DNA from: Treponema sp.
GTDB taxonomy: Bacteria; Spirochaetota; Spirochaetia; Treponematales; Breznakiellaceae
Direction: 5' to 3'
DNA: 44,562 bases
Assembly: GCA_031279635.1 (NCBI GenBank)
Contig: JAITIC010000183.1
Location: 1 to 44,562, forward strand
The notes under the pieces were generated by a model. The model searched no databases, was not told the origin of the DNA, and worked only from the letters and a program-made list of their open reading frames with translations. Below are positions 1 through 9,510 of the stretch, in pieces; position 1 is the stretch's first letter; each line of letters begins with the position of its first letter. Made by a program: the position numbers and the translations under genes.

Positions 1-207
1 AGTTGGCTTGATATCGCCGAAATCGAACTGTCGGCACTTGCGGCTCAATGTCTCGGTACTCGCCGGATTCCAAGTATTGAGTCCCTCAACAAGGAATTGT
101 CCTCGTGGGAAGCACGGAAGAATGCCGGACAAAAGGGCGTTGATTGGCACTTTACTACCGACAACGCACGCACCAAACTAAAGCGGCTCTATCCAATAAT
201 TGTGTAG
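1..207 (+). pseudogene. IS630-type transposase, C-terminal fragment (runs off window start)
   Basis: Frame 1 is open from base 1: SWLDIAEIELSALAAQCLGTRRIPSIESLNKELSSWEARKNAGQKGVDWHFTTDNARTKLKRLYPIIV*, typical of an IS630/DDE_3 C-terminus. Confidence 0.7.
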
Positions 208-262
208 TTTTAGATGACACAGAGTACTAGTCATGCTTCTCGTAGCCAAGATGACAGGTCAA

Positions 263-348
263 TTAAGCTTCCATGGTTCGCTTGATCAGCGCCTTGGTAA
301 GCTGTTTCATGATTCCCTGTGGCCCGTGGAAATCGTCCAGGCCGTGGT
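263..348 (-). pseudogene. IS256-family transposase N-terminal scrap
   Basis: Minus-strand reading GLDDFHGPQGIMKQLTKALIKRTMEA* resembles the IS256 N-terminal motif (GxxxQLTKALxERxMEAE) and ends prematurely. Confidence 0.4.
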
Positions 349-356
349 AGACACTG

Positions 357-910
357 TCAGAAAAGGAGTATTTTGAGAAATGCAATAAAGATAAAACCTA
401 AAAAGTTTATGTCCGATTTCTCATACCGAACTGCCAATCGACGGTTCTCTTTCAGTTTCCCACATATCCTCTCTATCAGTCCACGCTTCTTATACACCTC
501 TGGGGCGTAGACTATCTCTTCTTTCCGGTTCCTTCTCCCCGGTAGTACCGCCGTGTTATTGTCATCGTCGTGCTGTCTATTATGACTTCGTTCAATACTA
601 TCCCTTCTTCCTCCTGGAGGCGTAATAAAATCTTTGCCCATAATCCCCGTTTGCTTCCCCAGGAAAACCGGTCATAGAGCACATGCCAATAACCGTACTC
701 CTCAGGTAAATCCCGCCAGGGACAGCCGGTCCTCAGAATATATAGGATCCCGCACAATACCTGGTAATGGGATATTTTGGGCGGACGCCCTTTCCAGATG
801 TACGCCTCTTCAATGATGGGCAGAACCTTCCGGTTAAACTCTTCTTCACTTATCGGATACACGCGCTTGTTTTCCTCCATATGCCTTCCCCCCCGCCGGT
901 ATCCTACCAT
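357..910 (-). pseudogene. IS5-family (IS427-like) transposase with internal deletion and frame change
   Basis: ORF 512-910 gives the N-terminal part (PISEEEFNRKVLPII...GCPWRDLPEEYG...VIIDSTT); ORF 357-641 gives the C-terminal part (LPGRRNRKEEIVYAPEVYKKRGLIERICGKLKENRRLAVRYEKSDINFLGFI). The central catalytic region expected between them is absent. Confidence 0.75.
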
Positions 911-949
911 AAGTTGCCTTGTATTTCAACCTTTTCTACAGCGCCTGGT

Positions 950-1940
950 GTTCTGTCCAAGACGAATACCAATATAGTAGACAAAAGAGCAAGAACATGA
1001 TACACCGGATACATGAAAAGTTTACTGCCCAACTTAGCGCCGGAAGACAAAATAATTATGGAAAAATTATTAGCATCCGGTACTATAGAGCGGTACGCCG
1101 CCGGTCAGCGAGGCGATAAAAAAACAGGTTTGTACAGCAGCGTGCACGGAAAGGCCGAAGGACGTGACCCATTGGAGTACCCACGCGCTGGCGAAACGCT
1201 TTTCGCCGGGCAAAAGCACGGAAAACAATATCCTGAGAGAACGGGGGATAAGACCGCACCTGGAAAAGGAGTTCCGGTTTAGTACTGACCGGTACTTTGC
1301 GGAAAAACAGACCGATGTGGTAGGATTGCATATGAATCCGTCTGACAACGCGATAGTTCTGTGTGTGGACGAGAAGTCGCAAATACAAGCATTGGAGAGA
1401 AGCGCCCCGTTGTTACCGCTCCTGCCGCATGTTCCGGCAGGACACAGCGCTGACTATTATCGGCACGGGACAACGACCCTGTTTGCGGCGCTGGATATGC
1501 TCACCGGAAACGTAAAAGAGGAATGCGTTTCAACGCATAACAGCACAGATTTCATCGGGTTTCTTAAAGAACTGGACAAAGAATGCAAACCGGGGAAGGA
1601 ACTGCACATCATAGTTGATAAGTACTCTGCGCATAAGTCGAAAGAAACGAAGAAGTATCTTGAGGGAAAGACTAAACGGTTTATGTTGCATTTTATACCG
1701 ACCCATTCATCGTGGTGTAACATGGTAGAACGGTGGTTTGGGGAACTGACGAATAAAAGGATACGGCGGGAGAGTTGGGAATCGGTAAAGCAATTAATAG
1801 CGGCGATAAGGAGCTATATTGAGAGTTGGAACCAGTCGAGCCGGGTGTTCAAATGGACGAAACCGGCCGATACAATCCTTGCCTCCATTGCTAAAGTGAA
1901 GGAAAGTTATAATGTCGTCTAATGTCTTGGACAAGACATT
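950..1940 (+). mobile_element. Degenerate IS630-family element
   Basis: 10-bp inverted repeat TGTCCAAGAC at 954-963 and its complement GTCTTGGACA at 1924-1933 flank the IS630 transposase remnants. Confidence 0.65.
1013..1922 (+). pseudogene. IS630-family transposase, N-terminal HTH region partly deleted and frame-shifted
   Basis: 1013 frame gives LAPEDKIIMEKLLASGTIERYAAGQR; 1164 frame gives THWSTHALAKRF...VDEKSQIQALERS...RHGTTTLFAALDMLTG...IVDKYSAHKSKE...HSSWCNMVERWFGELTNKRIRR (DDE_3 signatures). Confidence 0.8.
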
Positions 1941-2032
1941 AGATATTGTTGCCTACCGTTTGCTCAACGATATAAGCCATAACATCCTCCCATGTAGTTG
2001 TATATATTATAACTACAAAGAAAGGAACTGTC

Positions 2033-2225
2033 GGTGTCCAAAAAGAGCAAAAGAGTGAAAAAACGCTTTTTTCGGGGCGATACAAGGAACTGGAGATGAT
2101 TTTGACTGGTTTTTGGCGGGAATTCGAATATCCATCGGACGCTAAACCGGAACTCCGCCTTTTGCGGGGCGGCGCTCCCCACTGTCAACAAGCTAATGGA
2201 ATTGGCACATCCCCATCAACAGTTT
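2033..2225 (+). pseudogene. Possible frame-disrupted transposase/integrase N-terminal fragment
   Basis: SKKSKRVKKRFFRGD in one frame continues as RYKELEMILTGFWREFEYPSDAKPELRLLRGG in another. Resemblance to IS-type proteins is from memory only. Confidence 0.3.
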
Positions 2226-2364
2226 AATTTGTGATTGTAATGGAAATGTGGTTTTTCAAGAACTTAACCACGAAGGGCAAAGGACACGAAGGAAAGAGAA
2301 AAAAATTACTGACCCCCCTTGTGTTCTTTGTGGTTAGAATTTCCGTTAATTCGAGGAGAAATGA

Positions 2365-3216
2365 ATGGCACAGATACTGAAAGGTAAGGAAGTAGTTGAC
2401 TCCCTTGTGGCAGGCATGAAAAAAGACGTGGAGACGCTCAAGGCTAAAGGCATTGTCCCTGCCTTGGGGATAATCCGCGTGGGAGAACGGGCCGACGATA
2501 TTTCCTACGAAAAGGGCGTAACAAAAAGATGTGATACGGCGGGCGTGGTGGTAAAACAATATGTACTGCCCGTGGACGCTCCGCAGCGGCAATTACTGGA
2601 CGTTATAAATACGGTAAACATCGACAAGAATGTCCACGGCGTACTGCTCTTCCGGCCCCTGCCCAAACACATTGACAGCAACGCGATACGCGCTGCGCTC
2701 CTGCCCGCGAAGGACGTCGACGGCATTACCGACGGTTCCCTTGCGGGGGTGTTTGCCAACACCGGCCTGGGCTTTCCGCCCTGTACCGCCGAGGCCTGCA
2801 TGACCGTGCTCGCCCATTACGGCATCGACATTACCGGCAGGCGCGTAACGGTGGTGGGGCGCAGCCTTGTAATCGGCCGCCCCGTGGCAATGATGCTTAT
2901 GCACAAAAACGCCACGATTACCATTTGCCATACAAGGACAAAGGATCTGCCGTCTGTTGTACGCGAAGGTGAAATTGTAATTGCCGCGGCGGGGCAAAGC
3001 GAATTTCTTACCGGAGATTTCTTCAGGGAAGGGCAGATCGTAATTGACGTGGGTATTCATGTAAAAAGTGACGGCTCTCTTTGCGGCGATGTAAAATTCG
3101 CCGAAGCCGAACCCATTGTAAAAGCGATTACGCCCGTGCCAGGCGGCGTCGGCGGCGTTACAACCTGCGTTACTATTAAACATGTAATAGAAGCGGCGAA
3201 GAAGGCGGCCGTTTAA
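2365..3216 (+). CDS. folD: Bifunctional methylenetetrahydrofolate dehydrogenase/cyclohydrolase
   Basis: 283 aa; GxxxDDxSYEKGVxKRC, KDVDGIT, PCTAEACM, VVGRSxVIGRPVAMML, PVPGGVGGVTT motifs; AGGAG upstream. Confidence 0.93.
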   Translation: MAQILKGKEVVDSLVAGMKKDVETLKAKGIVPALGIIRVGERADDISYEKGVTKRCDTAGVVVKQYVLPVDAPQRQLLDVINTVNIDKNVHGVLLFRPLPKHIDSNAIRAALLPAKDVDGITDGSLAGVFANTGLGFPPCTAEACMTVLAHYGIDITGRRVTVVGRSLVIGRPVAMMLMHKNATITICHTRTKDLPSVVREGEIVIAAAGQSEFLTGDFFREGQIVIDVGIHVKSDGSLCGDVKFAEAEPIVKAITPVPGGVGGVTTCVTIKHVIEAAKKAAV

Positions 3217-3308
3217 GTTAATGGTAATCGTAGACGTTGTATGGAAGAGAGAAACAACCGCACATACGACTAGAAATTTATAATCACCGGTGATACAATC
3301 AGCAAAGT

Positions 3309-4595
3309 ATGAAAGTAACACTCCCTTATCTCAACACTACTTTTCCCCTGGAATTTCCCGATGAGAATCTCCTTGCGATAGCCGAACCCAACGCGTTTAA
3401 CGCATCGGGAAGTACCGAAGAAATACTTGCCGAAGCTTTTGCCTATACCACGGGAGAGGGAAAGGGCACGGGGCAAAGCCTGGATGCATTTCTTTCGGGA
3501 TGCGAAAAACTTCTTATACTGGTTAATGATGCTACAAGGCCTACACCGACAGAAACCATACTTAAAAGCCTTCTACCGGCCATAAAAGCCGCGGGTATTG
3601 ATTGGAAGAACTGCACGATCCTGGTGGCTGCGGGCGCTCATCGAAAACCTTCCGAAGAAGAATACAGGCAGATATTGGGCATTTATTATAACTCCCTGCG
3701 GAACAGTTGTATTGCCCATGACGCCCGCAATGACGCCGAAATGCTTGACCTTGGAAGTACCAGAAACGGAACTCCGATTTTATTGAACAAGCGCCTTTTT
3801 GAAGCCGACCGCATCATTGTTACAGGCAGTGTAGAGCCTCATTATTTTGCAGGCTTTACCGGCGGCCGCAAAGCCTTTCTCCCGGGAATCGCCGCCTACA
3901 GAACTATTCAGGAAAATCATAAACAGGCATTGTCCCCCGCGGCCCGCTCCCTTGCCCTGGAAGGCAATCCGGTTCATGAAGACATGATGGACGTCCTTCC
4001 CCTGATCAAGGCGCCGGTTTTTTCAATTATGACGGTGCTTGATAAAGATCAGGGAGTGGCGGCCGCAACAGCGGGGGACCTTATAGGTTCCTTTTTGGGG
4101 GCGGTTGATGTTGCGAAGAAAATTTTTAGTGTTTCCGTGCCGGCAAAGGCGGACATTGTGGTATCAGTTGCAAAGTTTCCCATGGACATCGATCTTTACC
4201 AGTCCCAAAAAGCCATTGATAACGGCGCCGCCGCTCTGAAAGACGGCGGAACTCTTATACTGGTTTCTTCCTGCCGCGACGGCATAGGGGATGAGGCCTA
4301 CGCCAACTTGCTCTCTTCCGCTTCAAGCCCGGCGGACGCACTGGCCAAAATCCGCGAAGGCTATAAGCTGGGGTACCATAAGGCTGCCAAGATGGCGGCT
4401 GTTTCCGAACGCGCCGTTATAAGCGCAGTGTCTGAACTGAGTGAGGAACGCCTTAAGAGCATGTTTATCCACAAAGAAAAGACGCCCCAGGCTGCTCTCG
4501 ATGAAGCCTTCCGGCGGGCAAGGGCAGGAGGCGTAGCGGTTCCGCGGATAACGATACTGCCTGACGGCTGTGTGACAGTGCCTGATCCTTCCTGA
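3309..4595 (+). CDS. LarA-family nickel-dependent racemase (DUF2088)
   Basis: 428 aa; VNDATRPTPT, AAGAHRKPSEEE, VEPHYFAGFTGGRKAFLPGIAAYRTIQENH are LarA-family motifs. Confidence 0.85.
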   Translation: MKVTLPYLNTTFPLEFPDENLLAIAEPNAFNASGSTEEILAEAFAYTTGEGKGTGQSLDAFLSGCEKLLILVNDATRPTPTETILKSLLPAIKAAGIDWKNCTILVAAGAHRKPSEEEYRQILGIYYNSLRNSCIAHDARNDAEMLDLGSTRNGTPILLNKRLFEADRIIVTGSVEPHYFAGFTGGRKAFLPGIAAYRTIQENHKQALSPAARSLALEGNPVHEDMMDVLPLIKAPVFSIMTVLDKDQGVAAATAGDLIGSFLGAVDVAKKIFSVSVPAKADIVVSVAKFPMDIDLYQSQKAIDNGAAALKDGGTLILVSSCRDGIGDEAYANLLSSASSPADALAKIREGYKLGYHKAAKMAAVSERAVISAVSELSEERLKSMFIHKEKTPQAALDEAFRRARAGGVAVPRITILPDGCVTVPDPS

Positions 4596-4605
4596 ACGCC
4601 AATCC

Positions 4606-6009
4606 TTACATCTTATGACAGCAAAGCCCTTCCACATCGTGGGCGGCTTCCATGATCATCTCATTTATAGTGGGATGGGCATGAATAGTGTCGGCCAATT
4701 CTTCGATGGTGGCTTCCGCCCGCATGGCGGCGGCGATTTCACCTATCAAGTCGGTGGCTCTGGGGGCCATGATATGGGCGCCCAGTATTTCTCCTGTCTC
4801 ACTATGGGTGAGAATTTTTACAAAACCCTCAGTGGAATTCATGATGATGGAACGGCCGTTGGCAATGGCGGGGAAACTGCCTGTTTTGCAGGGCAATCCA
4901 GCGGCCTTGACTGCAGATTCAGTCATGCCTACAGAGGCGATTTCCGGATTGGTATATACACAGGCCGGAATAATATCGTAGTGCATCTTTATATTCTTGC
5001 CGGCTATATTCGAGGCGGCAGCCATACCTTGGGCGCCGGCGACATGGGCAAGCTGCACTTTTCCGGTGATGTCTCCTATGGCATATATATTTGGTACATT
5101 GGTGCGCAGGTATTCATCCACCGTAACAAAACCTTTGACCGCTGTTACACCGGCCGTTTCAAGTCCCAGGTTTTTTGTTACCGGCCTGCGGCCTGCAGCC
5201 ATTATTACAATAGCCCCTGAAGCTTCCTGTTTGCCGCCGCCCTCTTCGTAAGTACAGGTCAGAAAGGAACCCGAAGTTTTAATATCACACAGTTTTGCCG
5301 GGGTGTGAATTGCTACTCCCCGTTTTTTTAAGATCTTGTTCATGGTATCACAAACACTGTCATCCATGCCGTTGAGGATCTTCGGCAGCATTTCTACTAT
5401 TGTAACTTTTTTCCCCAGAGAGGATAGCAGGGCAGCAAATTCAATGCCGACAACTCCGCCGCCAATTATTACTACGGAGTCGGGGATTTCCTTAAGGGCG
5501 AGGAAGGCATCGGAATTGATCACACCGGGAAGATCGGAACCGGGTACCGGAATGGAAACAGGCTCTGACCCTGTTGCTAAAACAATGGAAGCGGACGCAT
5601 ATTCAGAAGCGGAATTACCGCCTGTAGAGGGCGTAACGCTGAATGTTGTGGGACCGGTCAACGCTGCCGTTCCCTGTATCAAGGTGATCTTCCGGCCTTT
5701 TATAAGGCCTTCAATCCCTTTGCGCAGTCTGGTAATGATCATGTCCTTGCGGTTTGCAAGGGCGGCATAATCGACAGTAATACTGTTTGTAACAAGCCCC
5801 AGTTCTTTACCATGATTTGCAACTTCATCATAGAGTTCCGCCGTATGGAGCAGGGCTTTGGTGGGGATACAGCCCCGGTTAAGGCATGTTCCCCCCAGTT
5901 CACGGTTTTCGACCAGGGCGGTCTTAAGGCCAAGCTGGGCGCAGCGTATAGCACAGATATAACCGCCGGGGCCGCCCCCTATTACTGCCGCCTGAAAAGT
6001 TTCAGTCAT
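4606..6009 (-). CDS. lpdA: Dihydrolipoyl dehydrogenase (E3)
   Basis: 467 aa; GGGPGGYICAIRCAQLG, GGTCLNRGCIPTKALL redox motif, HAHPTINEMIMEAA C-terminus. Confidence 0.95.
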   Translation of the reverse strand: MTETFQAAVIGGGPGGYICAIRCAQLGLKTALVENRELGGTCLNRGCIPTKALLHTAELYDEVANHGKELGLVTNSITVDYAALANRKDMIITRLRKGIEGLIKGRKITLIQGTAALTGPTTFSVTPSTGGNSASEYASASIVLATGSEPVSIPVPGSDLPGVINSDAFLALKEIPDSVVIIGGGVVGIEFAALLSSLGKKVTIVEMLPKILNGMDDSVCDTMNKILKKRGVAIHTPAKLCDIKTSGSFLTCTYEEGGGKQEASGAIVIMAAGRRPVTKNLGLETAGVTAVKGFVTVDEYLRTNVPNIYAIGDITGKVQLAHVAGAQGMAAASNIAGKNIKMHYDIIPACVYTNPEIASVGMTESAVKAAGLPCKTGSFPAIANGRSIIMNSTEGFVKILTHSETGEILGAHIMAPRATDLIGEIAAAMRAEATIEELADTIHAHPTINEMIMEAAHDVEGLCCHKM

Positions 6010-6901
6010 GGACTACCTCTTTAAGGATTTCAACAATATGTATGGTGCTTTCAGCAATATGTACCCCCGCCGCACGAAGGGCTTTTTCTTTGTTCTCCGC
6101 GCTGCCCTCTCCGCCGGCGCCTACGATAGCTCCGGCGTGGCCCATATTTTTTCCCTTGGGCGCATTCTTGCCTGCAATAAGGGCAATAACAGGTTTCGTC
6201 ACATGCTTTTTGATATATTCGGCGGCAATTTCTTCTTCACTGCCTCCAATCTCACCGATAAGGACGATGTATTTTGTTTCGGGATCTGCCTGAAAATCGG
6301 GAAGAATGTCTGCAAAAGCGGAACCCGGGATCATGTCGCCCCCTACGCCAATGCAGGTGGATTGTCCTATGCCGCAGGCAGTCATCATCATCACTGTTTC
6401 GTAACAGTTGGTGGCGCTCCTGGACATTACCCCCACAGGGCCGGGTGTGTAATATTTGTGAGCCATAAAACCGGCCTTGCATTTTCCCGGAGAGATGATG
6501 CCAAAACTATTGGGACCGAAAAGCCGGAGTCCCTTCTGCTTGGTTACATAGTAGCACTTCATCATTTCGTGGACCGGTGTATGTTCAGAGATAGTCATGA
6601 TCACAGGAATTCCCGCATCCGCCGCTTCATAAACCCCGGCGGGGGTAAATTTAGCGGGCACAAAGATCACGGTTGCATTGCAATTTGTTTTTTCCGCCGC
6701 TTCCCGAACGGTATTGAAAACCGGTACTGAAACAGTTTTTCCCTTGATGTCAAAATTGACATTCTGGCCGCCCTTGCCGGGAGTAACTCCTGCTACAACT
6801 TTTGTGCCGTATTCAAGCATGGTCTGGGTGTGAAAATTTCCTTCACGGCCTGTAATGCCCTGTACAAGGAGTCTTGTGTTTTCATCAATAATAATACTCA
6901 T
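6002..6901 (-). CDS. sucD: Acyl-CoA (succinate-CoA-type) ligase, alpha subunit
   Basis: 299 aa; LVQGITGREGNFHTQTMLEYGTKVVAGVTPGKGG and GHAGAIVG (phospho-His) motifs. Confidence 0.88.
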   Translation of the reverse strand: MSIIIDENTRLLVQGITGREGNFHTQTMLEYGTKVVAGVTPGKGGQNVNFDIKGKTVSVPVFNTVREAAEKTNCNATVIFVPAKFTPAGVYEAADAGIPVIMTISEHTPVHEMMKCYYVTKQKGLRLFGPNSFGIISPGKCKAGFMAHKYYTPGPVGVMSRSATNCYETVMMMTACGIGQSTCIGVGGDMIPGSAFADILPDFQADPETKYIVLIGEIGGSEEEIAAEYIKKHVTKPVIALIAGKNAPKGKNMGHAGAIVGAGGEGSAENKEKALRAAGVHIAESTIHIVEILKEVVHD

Positions 6902-6902
6902 C

Positions 6903-8060
6903 TCAAGCTCCCTTTCTGATCCGGTAAATGGTATCCACTGAATTGGGAATACCTTCGGCTATGGTGATGGGAAGACCCGATTCGGCAACAATTTTTGCGG
7001 CCTCGTCTTTGTTGGTTCCTTCCATACGGAGTATCAGATTTTTCCCGGATGCTTCTTTTTTTGACATGGCAAGGCAGGCGCCTTTGGCGACTTCATCGCA
7101 ACGGGTAATGCCGCCGAAAATGCAGATGAAGACCGTGTCGATTTGAGAACGGCCAAGCATAATGCGCACTGCCTCCGCAATACGTTCAGAAGTTGCGCCG
7201 CCGCCCAGATCCAGGGCCGCATGAATCTTCATTCCTTTTTTTGAGATAAGATCAATACAGCTCATGAGCATACCTGAACCGTTGGACATAACGCCAATGG
7301 CGCCGCTTTCATCAATAGGAATAAAAAGGAAGTTGACCTTTTTGGCCTCAATGACCTGGGGATCTTCCTGGAGTTTATCCCTAAAGGCAGTGATATCAGG
7401 CAGAAGGGGCAAGGCGTTGTCGTCCACTTCCACCTTACCGTCCAGGGCGGTTAATCTGCCGTTTTCGTCGACAGCCAGGGGGTTAATTTCAACCAGCATG
7501 GTATAATAGTCAAAAAACATGCGGTACAGTTTTTCTACCATTTCTTTAAGCTGATGTTTGTACTGTTTATCAGCGCCGGTTTTATCCAGGGCATAATTAA
7601 TCACATAATCCTGAACTCCCCTTAAAGGATCCAAGGGAACCTTGGCTATTTTTTCCGGGCTGGTTCTGGCAGTTTCTTCGATATCCATGCCGCCTACGGG
7701 GGAAAAAATCAGAAGAGGCGCTTTGGAGCAGCGATCCAGCATAATTGAAAGATACCATTCGGTTTTGATATCCTTTTTTTCAAGCACCAAAAGTTCATTG
7801 GCCTTATGCCCCCGTATATCCATGCCGAGCATTTCTCCGCAGAGTTTGGCGGCTTCTTCAACCGTATCGGCGAATTTGACGCCCCCGGCCTTGCCCCTGC
7901 CCCCAATCTGAACCTGGGCCTTTATAACCACGGGAAAATGTAATCCCGCATTTTTAATCTTTTCCGCTGCTCCCTCCTTAGCGTCAATGACGATGCCCTT
8001 TTGAATTGGAACAGCGTATTTATCCATTACGGCCATGGCCTGGTATTCCAGCAGTTTCAT
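6903..8060 (-). CDS. sucC: Acyl-CoA (succinate-CoA-type) ligase, beta subunit
   Basis: 385 aa; MKLLEYQAMAVMDKYAVP, KAQVQIGGRGKAGGVK, LVEINPLAV, LDLGGGATSERIAEA, IFGGITRCD. Confidence 0.88.
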   Translation of the reverse strand: MKLLEYQAMAVMDKYAVPIQKGIVIDAKEGAAEKIKNAGLHFPVVIKAQVQIGGRGKAGGVKFADTVEEAAKLCGEMLGMDIRGHKANELLVLEKKDIKTEWYLSIMLDRCSKAPLLIFSPVGGMDIEETARTSPEKIAKVPLDPLRGVQDYVINYALDKTGADKQYKHQLKEMVEKLYRMFFDYYTMLVEINPLAVDENGRLTALDGKVEVDDNALPLLPDITAFRDKLQEDPQVIEAKKVNFLFIPIDESGAIGVMSNGSGMLMSCIDLISKKGMKIHAALDLGGGATSERIAEAVRIMLGRSQIDTVFICIFGGITRCDEVAKGACLAMSKKEASGKNLILRMEGTNKDEAAKIVAESGLPITIAEGIPNSVDTIYRIRKGA

Positions 8061-9409
8061 CCAAAAATTTCCTCGTCGCTGGGCTGATTCCAGTTTGGTT
8101 TGACATAAGCGATACGGGATTTATTGAACAGGTGATAGTAGGAGAGATTTTCGCTTATGGAATTATTTCCCCAACTGCCGCAGCCCAGGGTGGTGGTAGG
8201 AGAAAGAGAATTCTGGAAAGCACCGCCGTTCATACTGGTACAGATCTGGTTTACGAGGATACGGGAAACAGGAAGTTTAAGGCCCGCATATTCAATGCGC
8301 TGCTTGTTATTGGACTGCACGTCCACTGAATGGCCCGCGCCTTCGCAGAGCAGATTCGCGTGTGCAATATCCACCGCTTCTTCCCAAGTATTGTATTCGT
8401 ATGCGGTCATCACAGGGCACATTTTTTCGCGGGAAAGGTAATCTTCTTTTCCGTATTTTTCAGGCTTGAGGATAATTGCCCTGGTCCCTGCGGGGATATC
8501 AACACCTGCCAGTTTGGCGATGGCCTGGACAGACTGACCGACTGAATCCTTATTAATCTGGCCGTTGGGGAAAAGTGCTTTTCTGAATTTATCCACCAGC
8601 GCAGGATCGTCAATATAAAAGGCGCCGTTTTTCACAAAGGCGTCGATCACTTTTTTAAAATCCTTCTTGGCGGCAACGATGGTCTGGGTACCGGAGCAGA
8701 TAATCCCGTTATCAAATATGCGGCTCTGGATCATTTTTTTTGCGGTTTCTTCAATGTCCACGTCATCATCCACGAGACCCTGCACATTGCCGGGGCCGAC
8801 GCCGAAGCTGGGTTTCCCTGAAGAATATGCGGATTTAACCATGGCGGCGCCGCCTGTAGCTATTACCACATCTACCGATTTCATCAGTTCTGTACTCAGC
8901 TCGATGGTAGGTTCTTCAATAACAAGAAAGATATCCCGTGGTACGCCCATTTTGTCCAATTCCGCATAATAGAGTTCCGCAAGGCGGGCGGCGCATTTTT
9001 TGCCCCTTGGGTGAGGGGCTATAATGATGGAGTTGCCGCCCTTTACGGCAAACATGGCGTTGCACATGGGCGTAACGATGGGATTGGTACAGGGAGTAGC
9101 GGCGCCGATAACGCCCATGGGTTTTGCTGCCAGGGCAATGCCGGCCTTTTCATCGTATTCCAGTATGCCTACGGACTTTTTGCCTTTAAGGCCGTACCAG
9201 AGCAGGCGGGCTTTCCCCTTGTTTTTGGTGATCTTGTCTTCATAGACCCCCATACGGCTTTCTTCGGCTGCCATTTTTGCAAGTGGTTCCGCGTTATCGT
9301 AGACAACCTTTGCCAGCATACGGACTACAGAGTCTATTTTTTCCTGGGAATACCCGGCAATGACAGCCTGGGCTGCCCGTGATTTTTTAACAAGTTCTGC
9401 GATTTCCAT
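8057..9409 (-). CDS. CoA-acylating aldehyde dehydrogenase (Clostridium kluyveri SucD / SauS-like)
   Basis: 450 aa; YDNAEPLAKMAAEESRMGVYEDK, TPCTNPIVTPMCNAM, IAPHPRGKK, YSSGKPSFGVGPGN, FDNGIICSGTQ (catalytic Cys), GCGSWGNNSISENLSYYHL. Confidence 0.88.
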   Translation of the reverse strand: MEIAELVKKSRAAQAVIAGYSQEKIDSVVRMLAKVVYDNAEPLAKMAAEESRMGVYEDKITKNKGKARLLWYGLKGKKSVGILEYDEKAGIALAAKPMGVIGAATPCTNPIVTPMCNAMFAVKGGNSIIIAPHPRGKKCAARLAELYYAELDKMGVPRDIFLVIEEPTIELSTELMKSVDVVIATGGAAMVKSAYSSGKPSFGVGPGNVQGLVDDDVDIEETAKKMIQSRIFDNGIICSGTQTIVAAKKDFKKVIDAFVKNGAFYIDDPALVDKFRKALFPNGQINKDSVGQSVQAIAKLAGVDIPAGTRAIILKPEKYGKEDYLSREKMCPVMTAYEYNTWEEAVDIAHANLLCEGAGHSVDVQSNNKQRIEYAGLKLPVSRILVNQICTSMNGGAFQNSLSPTTTLGCGSWGNNSISENLSYYHLFNKSRIAYVKPNWNQPSDEEIFG

Positions 9410-9439
9410 GTTTCGCTCCTTAAAACAAAATTATTTGCG

Positions 9440-9470
9440 CCGGTTTCAGAATCAGGTGTTTTGAAACCGG
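9440..9470. repeat. Intercistronic hairpin (CCGGTTTCA / TGAAACCGG, 13-nt loop)
   Basis: 9-bp perfect inverted repeat between the SDR (9511) and the aldehyde dehydrogenase (9409). Confidence 0.6.
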
Positions 9471-9510
9471 GAATATTACCATGCGCCGGAACAGCTTCCG
9501 GGCTCATCCG

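Noticed and set aside
2593-3321. 242-aa minus-strand ORF opposite folD
   Set aside because: Antisense shadow of a strongly supported folD; no recognisable domain.
4615-5770. Several plus-strand ORFs opposite lpdA
   Set aside because: Antisense to a confidently assigned gene; no independent evidence.
8057-9409. Sulfoacetate pathway (SauS/SauCD) assignment
   Set aside because: The combination is reminiscent, but no isethionate lyase or sulfonate transporter is present and the ALDH motifs fit C. kluyveri SucD equally well, so the substrate is left open.
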